Assembly: GCF_014926585.1 (NCBI RefSeq)
Contig: NZ_CP045422.1
Span: 434,001 to 498,000 of the forward strand
Direction of reading: 5' to 3'
Source of the DNA: Devosia beringensis
GTDB taxonomy: Bacteria > Pseudomonadota > Alphaproteobacteria > Rhizobiales > Devosiaceae
DNA length: 64,000 nt
The notes under the pieces were generated by a model, which made no database searches, had not been told where the DNA came from, and was given only the letters and a program-made list of their open reading frames with translations. Position numbers and translations under genes: made by a program. Shown here one piece after another: positions 61,355 through 64,000 of the stretch (positions are counted from its first letter, which is position 1; each line of letters starts with the position of its first letter).

Positions 61355-62257
61355 ATGATCGATCCATTCGCCGAAGTCGTTGCCCTGCTCCAGCCCAGCC
61401 TGCCCTTTTCCAAAGCGACCAGTGGCTCAGGCACCTGGCGCATCGAAGGCCGCGGCAATGGCGTGCCGTTGTTTTGCGTGCTCCTCGAGGGCTCATTGCA
61501 GATGACAATCAATGGGCAGGAGCCGATGACCCTGGAGGAAAACGACTTCATCCTGGTGCCGGCCACCGAGAGCTTCACCACGAGTAATACCGGGCCGGAT
61601 GCGGGTGGCGGCTTCGGACCAACGCGGACCACCCAGTTGACCGACGAATTTCGGCACGGTGACCCGGACGGTCCCCCCAATATGCGCGCGCTTGTCGGTC
61701 ATCTGCAGTTTGGCTCGCCCGATGCCGGCCTACTGCTCGCTTTGCTGCCCAGCATCATCCATGTGCGCGGCCTCAAGCGGCTGGCCACGATGGTGCAACT
61801 GATCCGCAACGAGGCGCAGGACACCAGGCCGGCCCGCGACATGATCATTGAACATTTGCTGCAGGTACTGCTGATCGAGGCGCTGCGCTCGGCCTCGGAT
61901 TCCATTGCCAGCCCCGGCCTGCTGCGCGGCTTGGCAGACGCGCGCCTTGCCACCGCCATCCGGCTGATGCACCAAGCGCCCGAGCGGGACTGGACCATCG
62001 AGCAACTGGCCAACGAGGCGGCCCTGTCGCGTTCGGTGTTCTTTGACCGTTTCCGCCGCGAAGTCGGGATTGCGCCGATGGGCTATCTGCAATCCTGGCG
62101 GATGGCCATGGCCAAGAACCTGCTGCGCCGCCGGGAGGGTGGCATCAAGGAAATCGCGCAACGCGTCGGCTATGGCTCGGCCAGCGCATTCAGCGTCGCC
62201 TTCACCCGCCTGGTTGGCATGCCGCCCACGCAATATGCGCGCGAGACGGGGGCGTAG
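61355..62257 (+). CDS. AraC-family transcriptional regulator with cupin domain
   Basis: A 300-residue activator. The N-terminal AraC-type cupin (Cupin_6) domain (FCVLLEGSLQMTINGQEPMT, then LEENDFILVPA) senses a small ligand. The C-terminal double HTH (WTIEQLANEAALSRSVFFDR and GGIKEIAQRVGYGSASAFSV) ends FTRLVGMPPTQYAR. It is divergent from the SDR gene, the usual arrangement for control of one neighbouring enzyme. It precedes chrA by 110 bases with no clear link. Confidence 0.88.
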   Translation: MIDPFAEVVALLQPSLPFSKATSGSGTWRIEGRGNGVPLFCVLLEGSLQMTINGQEPMTLEENDFILVPATESFTTSNTGPDAGGGFGPTRTTQLTDEFRHGDPDGPPNMRALVGHLQFGSPDAGLLLALLPSIIHVRGLKRLATMVQLIRNEAQDTRPARDMIIEHLLQVLLIEALRSASDSIASPGLLRGLADARLATAIRLMHQAPERDWTIEQLANEAALSRSVFFDRFRREVGIAPMGYLQSWRMAMAKNLLRRREGGIKEIAQRVGYGSASAFSVAFTRLVGMPPTQYARETGA

Positions 62258-62367
62258 TCTTGCCTGTCATGGGCTTGTCGGGCATGTGCTTTATCAGGCG
62301 CGGTATCGCCGGCTAGATGCTGCCATCACCAAACCGCTAACTGGCCGATGACCGGCAAGGGACCGAC

Positions 62368-63747
62368 ATGACCGAACCCGCCCAGCCATCCCCCTTGCCT
62401 CTCGTCGCCCCGCCCCATCCGAGCCTGGCCGAGGCGACGGCCGTCTGGGCGCGAATTGGCCTGCTGAGTTTTGGCGGTCCGGCCGGGCAGATCGCCCTGA
62501 TGCACAAGGAACTGGTCGAGGAACGGCGCTGGATTTCCGAGAGCCGGTTCCTGCATGCCCTCAATTTCTGCATGCTGCTGCCCGGCCCCGAGGCGCAGCA
62601 ATTGGCCACCTATATCGGCTGGCTGCTGCATGGTACGCGTGGCGGCATCATTGCCGGCACGCTTTTCGTGCTGCCAGGCCTCGTCGTCATCCTCACCCTC
62701 TCGACGCTTTATGCCAGCCTCTACGAGGCCAGCTGGGTGGCCAGCCTCTTTTTCGGCCTCAAGGCGGCGGTGCTGGCCATCGTCATCGAAGCGCTGATCC
62801 GGGTCGGTCGCCGGGCCCTCAAGAATGGCGTCATGCTGGGCCTTGCCGGGCTCGCCTTCGTGGCGCTCTTTGCCTTCAACATCCCCTTCCCGCTCGTTAT
62901 CCTGGCCGCCGGGCTGGCCGGCTATGTCGGCACCCGCATCAATCCGGCCATTTTTGCCGCCGGGGCACATCGGGCGGCGGTGCCGGATCTGCCCTCGGTG
63001 ATCGGCGACGGCTTTATCGAACCGCGCCCGCCGCTGGCCGTGGCTGTCCGCACCGTCCTGCTCTGGCTCGGCCTCTGGCTGCTGCCGCTGGCGCTGATCC
63101 TGCCCGTAATGGGCTGGTCGGGCACGCTGGCCGGGCTGTGGCTGTTCTTCTCGCAGATGGCCGTGGTCACCTTTGGCGGCGCCTATGCCGTTCTGGCCTA
63201 TGTGGCCCAGGAGGCGGTGCAGAATTTCGGCTGGCTGCAGCCCGGCGAAATGCTCGATGGCCTGGCGCTGGCCGAGACGACGCCGGGGCCGCTGGTGCTG
63301 GTGCTTAGCTTTGTCGGCTTCCTCGCCGCCTATCGCGATCCCGGCGGACTGACGCCACTGCTGGCCGGGCTGCTGGGCGGCATGCTCACCACCTGGGTGA
63401 CCTTCGTGCCCTGCTTTTTGTGGATCTTCCTTGGCGCGCCCTATATCGAGCGGCTGCGCACCAATGCAGCGCTGTCCGGCGCGCTCAGCGCCATTACCGC
63501 CGCCGTGGTGGGGGTGATCCTGAACCTGGCCGTCTGGTTAGGTCTGCATGTCAATTTCGCGCGCGTCGATACGCTGCAGCTCGGACCGCTCAATCTGGCC
63601 AGCCCGGACTGGTCCTCGGTGAGCTGGATGGCACTCGCTCTAACCGCGCTGGCCATGCTCTGCGTCTTCCGGCTCAAGCTGGGCGTGCTCTGGACCCTGG
63701 CCATATGTGGCCTGGCCGGATTGCTGGTGCAGCTGCTGCCCTTCTAG
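62368..63747 (+). CDS. chrA: Chromate transporter ChrA, two-domain form
   Basis: A 459-residue membrane protein with two homologous CHR domains. The first has LLSFGGPAGQIALMHKELVE, EERRWISESRFLHALNFCML and LPGPEAQQLATYIGW; the second has VVTFGGAYAVLAYVAQEAVQ and LALAETTPGPLVLVL. About a dozen helices fit the long-chain CHR family that exports chromate by proton exchange. AAGGGA lies close before the ATG. No ChrB regulator gene is seen next to it. Confidence 0.9.
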   Translation: MTEPAQPSPLPLVAPPHPSLAEATAVWARIGLLSFGGPAGQIALMHKELVEERRWISESRFLHALNFCMLLPGPEAQQLATYIGWLLHGTRGGIIAGTLFVLPGLVVILTLSTLYASLYEASWVASLFFGLKAAVLAIVIEALIRVGRRALKNGVMLGLAGLAFVALFAFNIPFPLVILAAGLAGYVGTRINPAIFAAGAHRAAVPDLPSVIGDGFIEPRPPLAVAVRTVLLWLGLWLLPLALILPVMGWSGTLAGLWLFFSQMAVVTFGGAYAVLAYVAQEAVQNFGWLQPGEMLDGLALAETTPGPLVLVLSFVGFLAAYRDPGGLTPLLAGLLGGMLTTWVTFVPCFLWIFLGAPYIERLRTNAALSGALSAITAAVVGVILNLAVWLGLHVNFARVDTLQLGPLNLASPDWSSVSWMALALTALAMLCVFRLKLGVLWTLAICGLAGLLVQLLPF

Positions 63748-63758
63748 CCACTGCCGTC

Positions 63759-64000
63759 CTACTTGATCTGGATGATCTCGTTGTCGCCGCTATGCTGGAA
63801 GCGTGACGGGATGACGACAGTGCCCCGGCTTTGCTGGCCGTGGCCGTCGCCGCAGAAATCGCGGCGATTGGCGCGCACGACAAAGATGGACATGCGTTGC
63901 AGCGCATCATCGACGGCCAGCGACTGCTCGTGCGGGGTTTCGACCACGAGGCTATCGAGCGCGAAGGCATAGCTCTCATGGCGGTAGTTCAGCGCCCGCA
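63759..64000 (-). CDS. C-terminal part of an unidentified protein (cut by window end)
   Basis: The gene runs into the window edge; about 80 C-terminal residues are seen, starting RALNYRHESYAFALDSLVVE and ending RFQHSGDNEIIQIK. The frame is open to the edge and the sequence (DDALQRMSIFVVRANRRDFC) looks like real protein. I do not recognise the family. It is convergent with chrA, with only 11 bases between the stops. Confidence 0.6.
   Translation of the reverse strand, partial: RALNYRHESYAFALDSLVVETPHEQSLAVDDALQRMSIFVVRANRRDFCGDGHGQQSRGTVVIPSRFQHSGDNEIIQIK

Overview
The window is a GC-rich chromosomal stretch from an alphaproteobacterium of the order Hyphomicrobiales. Devosia or a close relative is my best guess; I cannot run a search. 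The main evidence is one gene block in a rhizobial order: a feuNPQ-like two-component locus, the cytochrome c maturation operon ccmIEFH (cycHJKL), a DegP-type protease, an OmpR-type regulator with its histidine kinase, and glnE. Gene transfer agent (GTA) type genes and the PBP1A-DUF1214-DUF1254 set fit the same group.

Layout. 1-2.6 kb: the end of an NDH-2 gene and two tandem EamA transporters. 2.7-3.9 kb: an intact IS110-type element that has split a 110-bp palindromic repeat; its left end carries a readable bridge RNA. 4-12.7 kb: a beta-mannosidase with a LacI-type operator, a GGDEF/EAL protein, and two ABC exporters with a small ORF and a hairpin between them. 13-28.5 kb: PepN, a histidine kinase, a 58-aa protein, then (minus strand) ccmI-ccmE-ccmF-ccmH, degP, response regulator, histidine kinase and glnE. 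28.6-36 kb: an oxidoreductase pair, an unknown 405-aa protein, a lipoprotein and the feuNPQ-like locus. 36-40.1 kb: a HicBA-type toxin-antitoxin pair beside a GTA relic. 40.1-53.4 kb: mostly housekeeping and signalling genes (KTSC protein, SDR/TetR pair, DUF2254, DUF2147, YegD-type Hsp70, degenerate GGDEF protein, YcgN, PBP1A, DUF1214/DUF1254, a soluble chemoreceptor, a GFA protein). 53.4-64 kb: small accessory units built from a regulator and an enzyme or transporter (TetR, ArsR, AraC with GST, SRPBCC, SDR, VOC, MFS), then chromate transporter chrA.

Most notable. (1) The GTA relic looks like a large deletion. The ATPase start of the large terminase is joined in frame to the end of the TIM-barrel domain and the whole C-terminus of the GTA tail-hub protein. 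The result is one uninterrupted 792-codon gene, with the small-terminase-like gene before it and an endolysin after it, and no capsid genes. (2) In the IS110 element, both target guides and both donor guides of the bridge RNA can be matched by eye to the insertion site and to the element ends, which fixes a CT core. (3) An SRPBCC gene in a GST-ArsR operon is cut by one in-frame TAA, and two matching inverted repeats lie upstream of that operon.

Many long ORFs antisense to these genes were discarded as shadows of GC-rich codon use. I saw no rRNA, tRNA or CRISPR array.
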